Positions 1 to 6,220 of a stretch of DNA of 6,332 nt are shown in pieces (position 1 is the stretch's first letter; the number at the start of each line of letters is the position of its first letter). The notes below the pieces were generated by a model. The model had not been told where the DNA came from and made no database searches. It saw only the letters and a list, made by a program, of their open reading frames with translations. The position numbers were made by a program, and so were the translations under genes. The DNA is taken from contig SMXL01000154.1 in NCBI GenBank assembly GCA_004356385.1, positions 1 to 6,332 of the forward strand, read 5' to 3'. This stretch comes from Bacteroidota bacterium. Its GTDB lineage: Bacteria > Bacteroidota > Rhodothermia > Rhodothermales > UBA10348.

Positions 1-2
1 AC

Positions 3-503
3 GTTTACGATACCGCTTGTGGAACTGGTATGATGCTAGGCCCAGAACGGCCGGAAGACGGTTCTATATGGCGTTTGGTAACGGCGAAGTCGAACCAACC
101 GGGCGATGCGTTCACCTTCTCGACGACTGACGGAGATACCTCCTACGGTGTTGAGGCTGCTTCCCTAGAAACGAAGCAGGCGGCCATGGATCTGATTGGT
201 ATCGTTCCGAACCCGTACAAAGGCTCCTCCGCTTTCGAGCGCAGTCAGCTGATCGACGAAGTTCGATTCACCGGTATGCCAAGTGAAGAAACAATCATAA
301 ACGTCTTCACCCTTAACGGCAGTTTGATCAAGACCATCTTCAAACCTGAAGGCGTTCGCGATCAGGCCTGGAATCTGACCACAGATAACAGCCTACCCAT
401 TGCGAGCGGTATGTACTTGATTCATGTTGACGTGAAGGGCGTTGGATCGAAAGTGATTAAGTTCGCTGCGATCAAGAAGCGCGTTCAGTTAAACACCTTC
501 TAA
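3..503 (+). CDS. C-terminal part of a large secreted protein with T9SS-like C-terminal Ig domain (5' end outside window)
   Basis: The reading frame is open from the first bases of the window and ends at TAA 501-503, so this is the last 166 residues of a longer protein; the ATG pair at 30-35 is internal. After about 60 residues of linker-like sequence comes a PNPY motif (visible residues 69-72) and then a beta-sandwich of about 95 residues. It carries the usual landmarks: a hydrophobic strand pattern around EVRFTGMP, VFTLNGSLIKTIF, a W-x-L strand, and PIASGMYLIHVDVKGVGSK before a basic tail ending QLNTF. From family knowledge this layout (VPNPY, FTGLP, IFTLSG, ASGxYxYHV, KFAII) marks FlgD-like/T9SS-type C-terminal domains of very large surface proteins in Rhodothermota and Balneolota. 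The catalytic or adhesive part lies upstream, so its function cannot be told. A PorV-family gene follows at once, which supports export across the outer membrane. Confidence 0.87.
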   Translation, partial: VYDTACGTGMMLGPERPEDGSIWRLVTAKSNQPGDAFTFSTTDGDTSYGVEAASLETKQAAMDLIGIVPNPYKGSSAFERSQLIDEVRFTGMPSEETIINVFTLNGSLIKTIFKPEGVRDQAWNLTTDNSLPIASGMYLIHVDVKGVGSKVIKFAAIKKRVQLNTF

Positions 504-508
504 AGGAG
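503..508 (+). promoter_or_regulatory. First Shine-Dalgarno site, overlapping the upstream stop codon
   Basis: AAGGAG lies 8 bases before ATG 517. Its first A is the last base of the upstream TAA stop, so ribosomes finishing the secreted protein would be well placed to re-initiate. It serves the longer, less favoured start of the PorV-family gene. The site is clear in the sequence; its use is inferred. Confidence 0.55.
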
Positions 509-554
509 CTAATGTCATGAAGACAACAGTTCTACATACAATTAGCACGAACAC

Positions 555-561
555 AAGGAGG
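555..561 (+). promoter_or_regulatory. Second, stronger Shine-Dalgarno site deciding the PorV-family start
   Basis: AAGGAGG sits 9 bases before ATG 571. It is a longer match to the anti-Shine-Dalgarno than the site at 503-508. Starting at 571 gives an ordinary signal peptide, whereas starting at 517 adds 18 residues ahead of it. This is the main reason for choosing 571. Confidence 0.7.
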
Positions 562-570
562 ATTTATCCT

Positions 571-1665
571 ATGTACGGTATCATGGAGAAAGCAAAATAT
601 CTGCCGATTGGCTTGTTGGTGTTTTGCCTCATAGGTCTGACCGCGCCAGCAGCAAACGCGCAGGACGTTGGATCAGGTGGTGGATCGCTTGGAGAGTCCG
701 GTGAACGTACCGGAACTGCAGGCGCCACCGAACTTCTCGTTCCTTTAACCGCTCGCTCAACAGCACTTGGTAGTGCCACGGCAAGTGGAATGATGGGAAT
801 GGGAGGCCTGGAGGCACTTTATTCGAATCCCGCGGGTCTAGCACTCAATTCGGGAACGGAGGCCATGTTCAGTCGGCTCGAGTACGTTGCTGGCATCGGT
901 GTTAATTACCTGGGTATTGCCCAGGCGATCAGCCCGAGCAGCAGCATCGCGTTAACGATTGCATCGTGGGATTTTGGTGACGATCTATTTAAACAAACTG
1001 AGATCGCACCTGAAATTTCACGTGTGACGTTTGACGCTTCGTATGTCACTGCGGCATTCACGTATGCTAAACAGCTTACGGACAGAATCTCTGCGGGAAC
1101 GACGATCAAAGTCATAAGTGAGAGCATTGACGATGTCAGTGCATCGACATTCGCATTCGACGCTGGAATGACTTACGTAATTGGTGAGTCAGGGCTGAGA
1201 TTTGGTGTCGCTCTTAAGAATGTGGGTACGGAGCTTCAGTATTCTGGTAATGGTCTTATCAGACAGGCTCATGTAGGCGACCAGGAACCAACTGCCAACA
1301 ACAACGCATTGGCGTTTGAGGCAGAGGGCGTTCAGCTGCCAACACTGCTCAACTTTGGCGCAGCTTACACAAGGAATCTTGGGGCAGCCAGCGTCATTAC
1401 GTTCTTAGGCAACTTCAGGTCGAATTCCTTCGATCAAGATCAATACTCACTTGCTCTAGAGTACGGTTTCCAGGACCTCTTCTATCTCAGAGGCGGCTAC
1501 CAGGCGACTGAAGATCTGGACAAGACGATGTACACAGGCTTGAGCTACGGAGCCGGCCTGCAGTTTGATTTAGGTGGAACGAGTCTGAAGATCGACTATG
1601 CCATTGTGCCAGTCGACTTCTTCAGCGATGACCTTCAGTACTTCACCGTAACGATTGGTCTATAG
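571..1665 (+). CDS. PorV/PorQ-family outer-membrane beta-barrel protein
   Basis: The protein has 364 residues from ATG 571; an in-frame ATG at 517 would add 18. Residues 1-30 form a signal peptide: basic residues K7 and K9, hydrophobic LPIGLLVFCLIGLTAPA, and an ANA|QD cleavage site. The mature part starts with a Gly-rich linker, then GATELLVPLTARSTALGSA and EALYSNPAGLA (NPAGL at residues 86-90), the hallmark of the PorV/PorQ family. The rest alternates short amphipathic strands with turns, fitting a FadL-like barrel to the C-terminus. PorV proteins are outer-membrane parts of the type IX secretion system that bind cargo C-terminal domains and carry them to the attachment complex. The gene directly follows a cargo-like gene and precedes a strong terminator, so the two are probably co-transcribed. 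Many genomes of this group hold several paralogues, so whether this is the general PorV or a cargo-dedicated copy is open; no gene symbol is given. Confidence 0.9.
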   Translation: MYGIMEKAKYLPIGLLVFCLIGLTAPAANAQDVGSGGGSLGESGERTGTAGATELLVPLTARSTALGSATASGMMGMGGLEALYSNPAGLALNSGTEAMFSRLEYVAGIGVNYLGIAQAISPSSSIALTIASWDFGDDLFKQTEIAPEISRVTFDASYVTAAFTYAKQLTDRISAGTTIKVISESIDDVSASTFAFDAGMTYVIGESGLRFGVALKNVGTELQYSGNGLIRQAHVGDQEPTANNNALAFEAEGVQLPTLLNFGAAYTRNLGAASVITFLGNFRSNSFDQDQYSLALEYGFQDLFYLRGGYQATEDLDKTMYTGLSYGAGLQFDLGGTSLKIDYAIVPVDFFSDDLQYFTVTIGL

Positions 1666-1699
1666 GCTGGAAGTTTCCTATCTAGTGTAGAGACAAGAG

Positions 1700-1734
1700 G
1701 GGCGGTGCTGATTCAAATCAGCACCGCCCTTTTT
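1700..1734 (+). terminator. Intrinsic terminator of the secreted-protein/PorV unit
   Basis: The arms 1700-1713 and 1716-1729 are perfect reverse complements; a realistic fold is a 13 bp GC-rich stem (1700-1712 with 1717-1729) closed by a four-base loop. Five T residues follow at 1730-1734. The T run is on the plus strand only: the minus-strand exit of the same hairpin reads CTCTTGTCTC, so it should not stop transcription arriving from tadA efficiently. It begins 35 bases after the PorV-family stop codon. Confidence 0.9.
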
Positions 1735-1740
1735 CATGCG

Positions 1741-1756
1741 TCACTCTTGGGAGTGA
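1741..1756. repeat. Small inverted repeat between the convergent genes
   Basis: TCACTC and GAGTGA are separated by four bases (TTGG), giving a 6 bp hairpin in the gap between the plus-strand terminator and the tadA stop. No T run follows on either strand, so it is not a standard terminator. It may be chance. Confidence 0.3.
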
Positions 1757-1823
1757 GGCGCAAGGCTGAAGCACGTCGATGGTTTAGTGATTATTGACAC
1801 AACGTACCATGAGAAGTACTGAA

Positions 1824-2306
1824 TCAATCGATCTTGTTCTTCCTCTTTCTCTGAAAAAAGGCCTGAAGCAACGCTGCTGAGGTTTCAGCTTCAACGCCTG
1901 AAATGGATTCTACCACGTGATTGAGTCGACGATCTCCCGGGATGTCATAGAGAGATCCGACAGCACCCGCCTTCTCATCAAATGCCCCGAAAACGACTCG
2001 ATCCAGCCTTGCCAGTATCAGTGACCCAGCGCACATTGGACAAGGCTCAAGTGTAACATAGAGCGTACATCCTTTGAGAAATTTTGAACTGAGTGTATCG
2101 CACGCTGCTGTTATGGCGATGACTTCTGCGTGGGCTGTAGGATCTTTGAGGCGTTCTACCATATTGTGACCACGCCCAACTATTTGATTCTCCTGAACCA
2201 CCACGGCGCCGATGGGTACCTCGCCTTCTTCAAGAGCCCTTTCGGCCTCTCGGAGAGCGGCCTTCATCCATTTAAGATGGTTACTAAGTAGCTTCGAAAA
2301 CGTCAT
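1824..2306 (-). CDS. tadA: tRNA-specific adenosine(34) deaminase TadA
   Basis: This 160-residue cytoplasmic enzyme, close to the 167 of E. coli TadA, converts adenosine to inosine at the wobble position of tRNA-Arg(ACG), letting one tRNA read CGU, CGC and CGA. It has the full zinc-deaminase signature: HAE at residues 59-61 (zinc ligand H59, proton-shuttle E61) and PCPMC at 88-92 (zinc ligands C89 and C92). Family landmarks EGEVPIGAVVV (27-37), the GRGHN motif, TLEPCPMCAGSL and the DEKAGAVGSLYDI segment that contacts tRNA support TadA rather than a cytidine or guanine deaminase. The ATG start matches the usual N-terminal helix and has an AGGAA site five bases upstream. It lies 39 bases behind the arginine deiminase stop, so the two are probably co-transcribed. 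No terminator is visible after it on the minus strand. Confidence 0.96.
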   Translation of the reverse strand: MTFSKLLSNHLKWMKAALREAERALEEGEVPIGAVVVQENQIVGRGHNMVERLKDPTAHAEVIAITAACDTLSSKFLKGCTLYVTLEPCPMCAGSLILARLDRVVFGAFDEKAGAVGSLYDIPGDRRLNHVVESISGVEAETSAALLQAFFQRKRKNKID

Positions 2307-2345
2307 ACGGTTTCCTGACGGCCTTCTCGAAATTTTCTGAACGAA

Positions 2346-3590
2346 CTATTCCGTGGCTCGATTTCTAGATAGAGGCAGGGTCATACAGCGAGGTCCGCCG
2401 CGACCGCGCGACAGTTCATGTCCATTGAGTTTTATCGCAAGTTTTTCATCCGGTTCAAATGAACTTTCTTTGTAGTTGGACAGAAAGCCGTTGGCTGATA
2501 CTACGCGATATCCGTATTTGGTCATCTCCTCATAGGTACGGATATTTCGATCGTATCCCATTACGACACCGGGTGCCAACGCGAACAAATTTGCACCGTC
2601 CGTCCACTGCTCGCGTCGTTGGCTGAGCGGATCATTTCCCCCGCACGGTATAAATTCAATCTCACGTCCTAGCAAAGCGGATAATCCCGAACGCATATTC
2701 TGATGGGTGGTAGTGTGAAGATCAGCGCTTCCCGTTCCAGCACTGAAGCTGACCACATTGTTCAGTCCATCCAGATCGATAATCGGGGGAAACGTCACAC
2801 ATTCCGTATCGGAGATGAACGTGAAGACCGTATCCAGGTGCATATAGGATCTCTCTTTCGGAAGATTTACCATCAATACGTGTTCTATCCCCGTGCGTTT
2901 GAGGAGATGCTTCGTTATCGACATCACCCCTCCAAAAGACGTACGTTGCGAATGGCCAATAATGACGACGCTATCTGACGCGACGAGCAGGTCACCTCCT
3001 TCGAATGTAACGCCCGGTGGAAGCTCAAGAATCTGATCCTTCATTCCGGAGAAAGCAGGATGGTAGCTTAGCACAACGTGCATAATTATGCTCTCTCGGG
3101 CACGTGCCGAAGTAGCCGGGTGGGAGAGAATAATATGGTCACAGACCACAGCAGCCACATCTCTCGTGAACATCAGATTCGGGAGCGGAAGGGCATGAAT
3201 AGGAAGGGAAGAGACACCTGTTAATGCGAAATACCAGAGATCATCGGCCGATAGTTGTTTGAGTTCCGAGTCAAAAGCCTGGAGGTTCTGGAGGGGCAGT
3301 AGACGGCACACTCGGTCCACAAAGTCGTGCCTTGCATCCGCTTGCTCGAACGAGGTCTTGAGCAAGTCAGATATCTGGAGGACGGATCCACCGGGCCCGA
3401 CCACCTTCTCACATACCGCACACATCATTTCGTGCTCCTCGCGAGCAAGGTTCAGAAATAGAATGTCTTCGAAAAGGAGATCCTCTCTATTCTCTGGGGA
3501 AACGAGTTTCATCTCATTTCCGGGTGTATGAACCAATACTGTGTCGAGAACACCTATCTCTGAATGAACACTCAGCGAAAGCTCGTTCAT
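2346..3590 (-). CDS. arcA: Arginine deiminase (L-arginine iminohydrolase)
   Basis: The protein has 414 residues, the usual length of arginine deiminases, which hydrolyse L-arginine to L-citrulline and ammonia in the cytoplasm. The guanidine-modifying family signatures are in order: HSEIGVLDTVLVHTPG (9-24), LLFEDI (38-43), NLMFTRD with D144, EGGD with E197, MHLDTVF with H251 and D253, GGNDP plus REQWTDGAN (317-333), and the C-terminal GRGGPRCMTLPL with nucleophile C402. All catalytic residues expected from the Pseudomonas and Mycoplasma enzymes (Asp, Glu, His, Asp, Cys) are therefore present and it should be active. The ATG start fits the conserved N-terminus, but no Shine-Dalgarno lies upstream; the leader is A-rich, as is common in Bacteroidota. 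No ornithine carbamoyltransferase, carbamate kinase or arginine/ornithine antiporter is adjacent, so the classical arginine fermentation operon is absent here. tadA follows 39 bases downstream. Confidence 0.94.
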   Translation of the reverse strand: MNELSLSVHSEIGVLDTVLVHTPGNEMKLVSPENREDLLFEDILFLNLAREEHEMMCAVCEKVVGPGGSVLQISDLLKTSFEQADARHDFVDRVCRLLPLQNLQAFDSELKQLSADDLWYFALTGVSSLPIHALPLPNLMFTRDVAAVVCDHIILSHPATSARARESIIMHVVLSYHPAFSGMKDQILELPPGVTFEGGDLLVASDSVVIIGHSQRTSFGGVMSITKHLLKRTGIEHVLMVNLPKERSYMHLDTVFTFISDTECVTFPPIIDLDGLNNVVSFSAGTGSADLHTTTHQNMRSGLSALLGREIEFIPCGGNDPLSQRREQWTDGANLFALAPGVVMGYDRNIRTYEEMTKYGYRVVSANGFLSNYKESSFEPDEKLAIKLNGHELSRGRGGPRCMTLPLSRNRATE

Positions 3591-3733
3591 AAAGTCTGAT
3601 TTCTATTTTTCTGACTAGAGCCCGTTACCCATTTAGGGAAGGCGACCGAAGATACTAAGATTGACAATCTGCGTTCTGAACGAACTTGCAGAATGGACGC
3701 GAAATCAGAACCGGAACAATAGTTCGGGCCAGA
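3591..3733. other. Intergenic region upstream of arginine deiminase
   Basis: These 143 bases lie between the stop of the kelch lipoprotein gene and the ATG of arginine deiminase and should carry the arginine deiminase promoter if it is transcribed separately. On the minus strand TTCAGA (3680-3675) and TAGTAT (3657-3652) are 17 bases apart, a 4/6 plus 4/6 match to the sigma70 consensus. I see no good match to the Bacteroidota TAnnTTTG element and no terminator. A TTCTG/CAGAA pair (3674-3678 and 3689-3693) has too long a loop and too short a stem to matter. The promoter assignment is weak. Confidence 0.3.
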
Positions 3734-5110
3734 CTAAAACGCAAAAGTCAGAAATTCGACTTCGTCCACAACGTTACCGCTCTCATCAAATCCACCAGCC
3801 AGCATGATGACATTGGGCGCTATTAAAGACGCTGTGTGACCGTATCGACCCCTGAACGATGTGCCTACCGTCTGTGGAAGTTTAAATGAGGAGGAGGTCT
3901 CATGAGTGTAAAGTTCCGCTTCCGATAACACGCCACCGTTCAGGAGATCGCGGCCTCCGAAGAGGCCAACGATACCAAATCCCATTCGACCAGCCGCATG
4001 AAGGTTTCTCGGGAAAATGGACTGGGGTGCCGGATCGACGAGGATGCCAAGTGGCGAACGATAATCGACAAATATGTTGACCGGAACGTTTGGAGGTCCT
4101 CCGCCGAATCCAGAGATTAGATACAGACTCGACTGTCCAATTCGATTCTCACCCAAGTCCGTCTGGGAGTGACCCCACAGCCTTTCAATAAAGGGCCCGA
4201 CAGCGGGGCTGAGAGACACCAGAGTATCGTTTCTGATGAGAAAGGATCGGACATCAGCACGCGTTCCCAAAAGTGATTCTGGCGTGTACAGAATATCCCC
4301 AGTGCCTCCGATCAAATCAACAACGGGGCCCATTTCTGTCTGTCTGTAGACGGCCGTATGATACATTCTACGGATAGGATCACCCACCACTGGGAGAGGC
4401 ACGAATATTCTGTCGTCAACGATATACAATTCTGCTTCCTCGACCAGAGCACCGACAGAATTAATCTGAATTGAAGAACCGCCTCCGAGAATGACAATCC
4501 TGCGATCATCGATTAATGTCGCCGTGTGTCCGACTCGAGCATTGAGCATCGATTTCGAAACCTCGATGAACTCAACGTCTCGAACAGATGGAAGGAGAAA
4601 TACGACGTCCTGAGCATCACCGGAGGCACCCCGCGAACCCCCTGTAATCACTACTCCACTTCCAGGTACAGCCGTAGCTGCGTGACCTCCCACTCCCAAT
4701 CTCAACCTAGAGCTCGCCGTTGTTACCTCGAAGGGCATGTGAAACAAGTCTACCGTATCCTGTTGAGGCGGTTCAACCTCCCCGAACGATCTAAATATGA
4801 GTCGATTCAGTCCTCGGTTCAATGTGATCTCGACAGTCCAGGTCTCACTGAGCGGGTCGAATCCCATCGGAACGGGTCCCACACTCACCCCGGTAACCGA
4901 CCCGGCGACGGATGGTTTGATTCGTAAAGTGACAACCGCATCGGTAAGAACCGTGGAAACGTCCGGCTCAATTATTTCGATGCCGGGAGGCTTTATATCG
5001 GCGAACTCACGCTGGCAACTGGTAATCGAAATGGTCAGCAAAAGCGCAAGCAAATGGCTAGCTGGCGCTGAAAGCTCAGAAAATGAAAAACGAGACTGAA
5101 AAGAATTCAA
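3734..5110 (-). CDS. Kelch-type beta-propeller lipoprotein with N-terminal Ig-like domain
   Basis: The protein has 458 residues. A hydrophobic stretch LLALLLTISIT leads to the lipobox ITSC with lipidated C32, so it should be anchored in the outer membrane or at the surface. Residues 43-124 resemble a bacterial Ig-like domain (strands IEIIEPD, VVTLRIKP, WTVEITLNRGLNRLIFRSFG). From 140 on, six kelch-like units repeat the pattern GHxA, hydrophobic strand, GG: GGHAAT...VVITGG (141-158), VGHTAT...IVILGGG (194-211), MYHTAV...LIGG (249-269), WGHSQT...LISGFGG (312-337), LHAAGRMGFGIVGLFGG (370-386) and YGHTAS...IMLAGG (423-440). Six blades would close one propeller. No catalytic residues are identifiable; a binding role is likely, substrate unknown. 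The start is TTG, with no in-frame ATG before residue 82 and a stop codon just three codons upstream; there is no Shine-Dalgarno, and the n-region has a single Arg. The 5' end is therefore the least secure part. Confidence 0.85.
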   Translation of the reverse strand: MNSFQSRFSFSELSAPASHLLALLLTISITSCQREFADIKPPGIEIIEPDVSTVLTDAVVTLRIKPSVAGSVTGVSVGPVPMGFDPLSETWTVEITLNRGLNRLIFRSFGEVEPPQQDTVDLFHMPFEVTTASSRLRLGVGGHAATAVPGSGVVITGGSRGASGDAQDVVFLLPSVRDVEFIEVSKSMLNARVGHTATLIDDRRIVILGGGSSIQINSVGALVEEAELYIVDDRIFVPLPVVGDPIRRMYHTAVYRQTEMGPVVDLIGGTGDILYTPESLLGTRADVRSFLIRNDTLVSLSPAVGPFIERLWGHSQTDLGENRIGQSSLYLISGFGGGPPNVPVNIFVDYRSPLGILVDPAPQSIFPRNLHAAGRMGFGIVGLFGGRDLLNGGVLSEAELYTHETSSSFKLPQTVGTSFRGRYGHTASLIAPNVIMLAGGFDESGNVVDEVEFLTFAF

Positions 5111-5418
5111 GACGGACTAGCGGTTGCCTGAGTCGGGGATCTGTAACGCAAGGTGAAGGGTTCGGCTCCTTAGGGGGGCTCAAAGTGCCCGTCTGGTGGA
5201 AATAGGGTCCGCCACCACCTTCCATCATCAACGATGGTAGCAGAGAAGCGACCGTCACACACCGGGGAACCCCGCGTATTTAGCGATTGAGCTGTGAATC
5301 CTAGTCGCTATCAGCAACAATAATATCGACAGGATTCCGCCGACGCTAGAACTGCATCTACATACCCCATCACTCAGTAATACATCTGGTTTTGGCGCTT
5401 CGCCTCCGAGTGGATTAT
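5111..5418. other. 308-base gap without a convincing gene
   Basis: This stretch separates the kelch lipoprotein gene from the upstream 260-residue secreted protein gene. Frames crossing it are short and of unnatural composition. Small hairpins are present: CCATC/GATGG (5222-5237), CGGG/CCCG (5263-5274), TAGCGA/TCGCTA with an 18-base loop (5281-5310), and GGCG/CGCC with a three-base loop (5394-5404). None is followed by a T run on the minus strand, so no terminator for the upstream gene can be named. No tRNA, riboswitch or promoter was recognised. Its length suggests the kelch gene has its own promoter here. Confidence 0.6.
5281..5310. repeat. Inverted repeat TAGCGA-N18-TCGCTA
   Basis: Two 6-base arms are exact reverse complements around an 18-base spacer in the gap downstream of the 260-residue protein gene. 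The spacer can pair partly (GATT with AATC on the minus strand), at the cost of part of the outer stem. It might be an RNA hairpin at the end of that gene's message, or a protein-binding site, or chance. Confidence 0.25.
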
Positions 5419-6201
5419 CTAGTTCTCATTCAATCTGCGGCTTCCACCAAGTTTCGGTTGATGGATCAACCACTCATCTTCTCTGCTGGCGACGGCTTCG
5501 TCAAACTCTTCTGAGAATTTATCCCAAGAGTCGGCTCCGTGGATGCTCACGAACGTCTCTTCGAAGCTGGCGCCTCCAGTTTCGTCGAGTTCTGACCAGC
5601 CGGTGAACGATTGCGACATAACCCAATCTCTCTTGTCTCTATGCAGGAATTGTTTTCGGAACATCGCCCGAGTTTTTCCTGGATCCATGGCGGCCGTAAC
5701 GGCTTTGATTTGCATTTGCACCTTCGAAAAAAGTGTTTCGTCTGCGACCTCAAAATACCTATTGAGAAACAGCGGTTGCGCTCCACCAGAAGAGTTCTCA
5801 GCGGAATACGTCAGGTCTTCAGACAGTCTCCAATACTCGGTGTTATATGCAGCGTCGAGATGAATCATCACCCTCTCTTCCCAGTCGGAATCGTGAGGAT
5901 TTCCGGATGGACGAAGGTCAAAATCCGTGAATGTGCCCGGGCCCATGACCCAAAAATATTCTCCTGTACGCTTCCCGTTCGCGACCCAATAAACTTCAGC
6001 CCGATACGGAACGACTTTATGAAACTGTTTATTATGGGCTGCTAGCGCATCTCGAACCTCACTATCGTGGCCCGCTTTCACTTTTAGATACTGTGTCTCG
6101 TACATCTGATAATCCTGCGCGGACACACCGGGAATTATCAGGCCACAAAACAGGGCGAGAACAGTGAACAGTGAAATAGAGAATTGAGTCCGTCGAAACA
6201 T
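5419..6201 (-). CDS. Secreted protein of unknown function with two similar alpha/beta halves
   Basis: I do not recognise a named family. From ATG 6201 it has 260 residues; an upstream in-frame ATG at 6285 exists but would bury the signal peptide, while 6201 has an AAGGTGA site five bases upstream. Residues 1-28 are a signal peptide (MFRR, a hydrophobic core, VSA|QD), so it is periplasmic or secreted. The mature part falls into two halves, about 35-131 and 144-250. Each has a leading strand (YLKVKAG; YFEVADE), a helix (SEVRDALAAHNKQF; FSKVQMQIKAVTAAM), a strand, then a WVM strand ending in Asp (WVMGPGTFTDFD at 84-95; WVMSQSFTGWSELD at 193-206), and a second helix with Trp (DWEERVMIHLDAA; SWDKFSEEFDEAVA). 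This beta-alpha-beta-beta-alpha order resembles the dimeric alpha/beta-barrel (ferredoxin-like) fold of ABM, Dabb and EthD proteins; that assignment is inference. Both halves are rich in Trp and Tyr, suggesting a small hydrophobic ligand. Confidence 0.87.
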   Translation of the reverse strand: MFRRTQFSISLFTVLALFCGLIIPGVSAQDYQMYETQYLKVKAGHDSEVRDALAAHNKQFHKVVPYRAEVYWVANGKRTGEYFWVMGPGTFTDFDLRPSGNPHDSDWEERVMIHLDAAYNTEYWRLSEDLTYSAENSSGGAQPLFLNRYFEVADETLFSKVQMQIKAVTAAMDPGKTRAMFRKQFLHRDKRDWVMSQSFTGWSELDETGGASFEETFVSIHGADSWDKFSEEFDEAVASREDEWLIHQPKLGGSRRLNEN

Positions 6202-6206
6202 TACAA

Positions 6207-6213
6207 TCACCTT
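6207..6213 (-). promoter_or_regulatory. Shine-Dalgarno site fixing the start of the 260-residue secreted protein
   Basis: On the minus strand AAGGTGA precedes ATG 6201 by five bases. The alternative in-frame ATG 28 codons upstream would put a 28-residue polar extension before the signal peptide, so this site decides the start. Confidence 0.75.
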
Positions 6214-6220
6214 ATGGGGT

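Noticed and set aside
1794..1822. Plus-strand TTGACA with TACTGA 17 bases downstream
   Set aside because: The -10 half matches only two of six consensus bases, it would run antisense into tadA, and the phylum uses other promoter sequences.
3661..3689. Plus-strand TTGACA in the gap before arginine deiminase
   Set aside because: No -10 element follows at the right distance and no plus-strand gene lies downstream.
4526..4927. Plus-strand frame of 133 codons opposite the kelch lipoprotein gene
   Set aside because: Antisense shadow: the opposite strand shows regular kelch units, while this frame is rich in Ser, Arg and His with no recognisable domain.
5076..5258. Minus-strand frame of 60 codons across the gap upstream of the kelch gene
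   Set aside because: Low-complexity GGGG and proline-rich stretches, no ribosome-binding site, and it overlaps the kelch 5' end in another frame.
5394..5404. GGCG/CGCC hairpin just after the 260-residue protein gene as its terminator
   Set aside because: The stem is only 4 bp and on the minus strand it is followed by AAAA rather than a T run.
5611..6045. Plus-strand frame of 144 codons opposite the 260-residue secreted protein
   Set aside because: It is the antisense of a gene with a signal peptide, ribosome-binding site and coherent fold pattern; its own composition is Cys/Arg-rich and unstructured.
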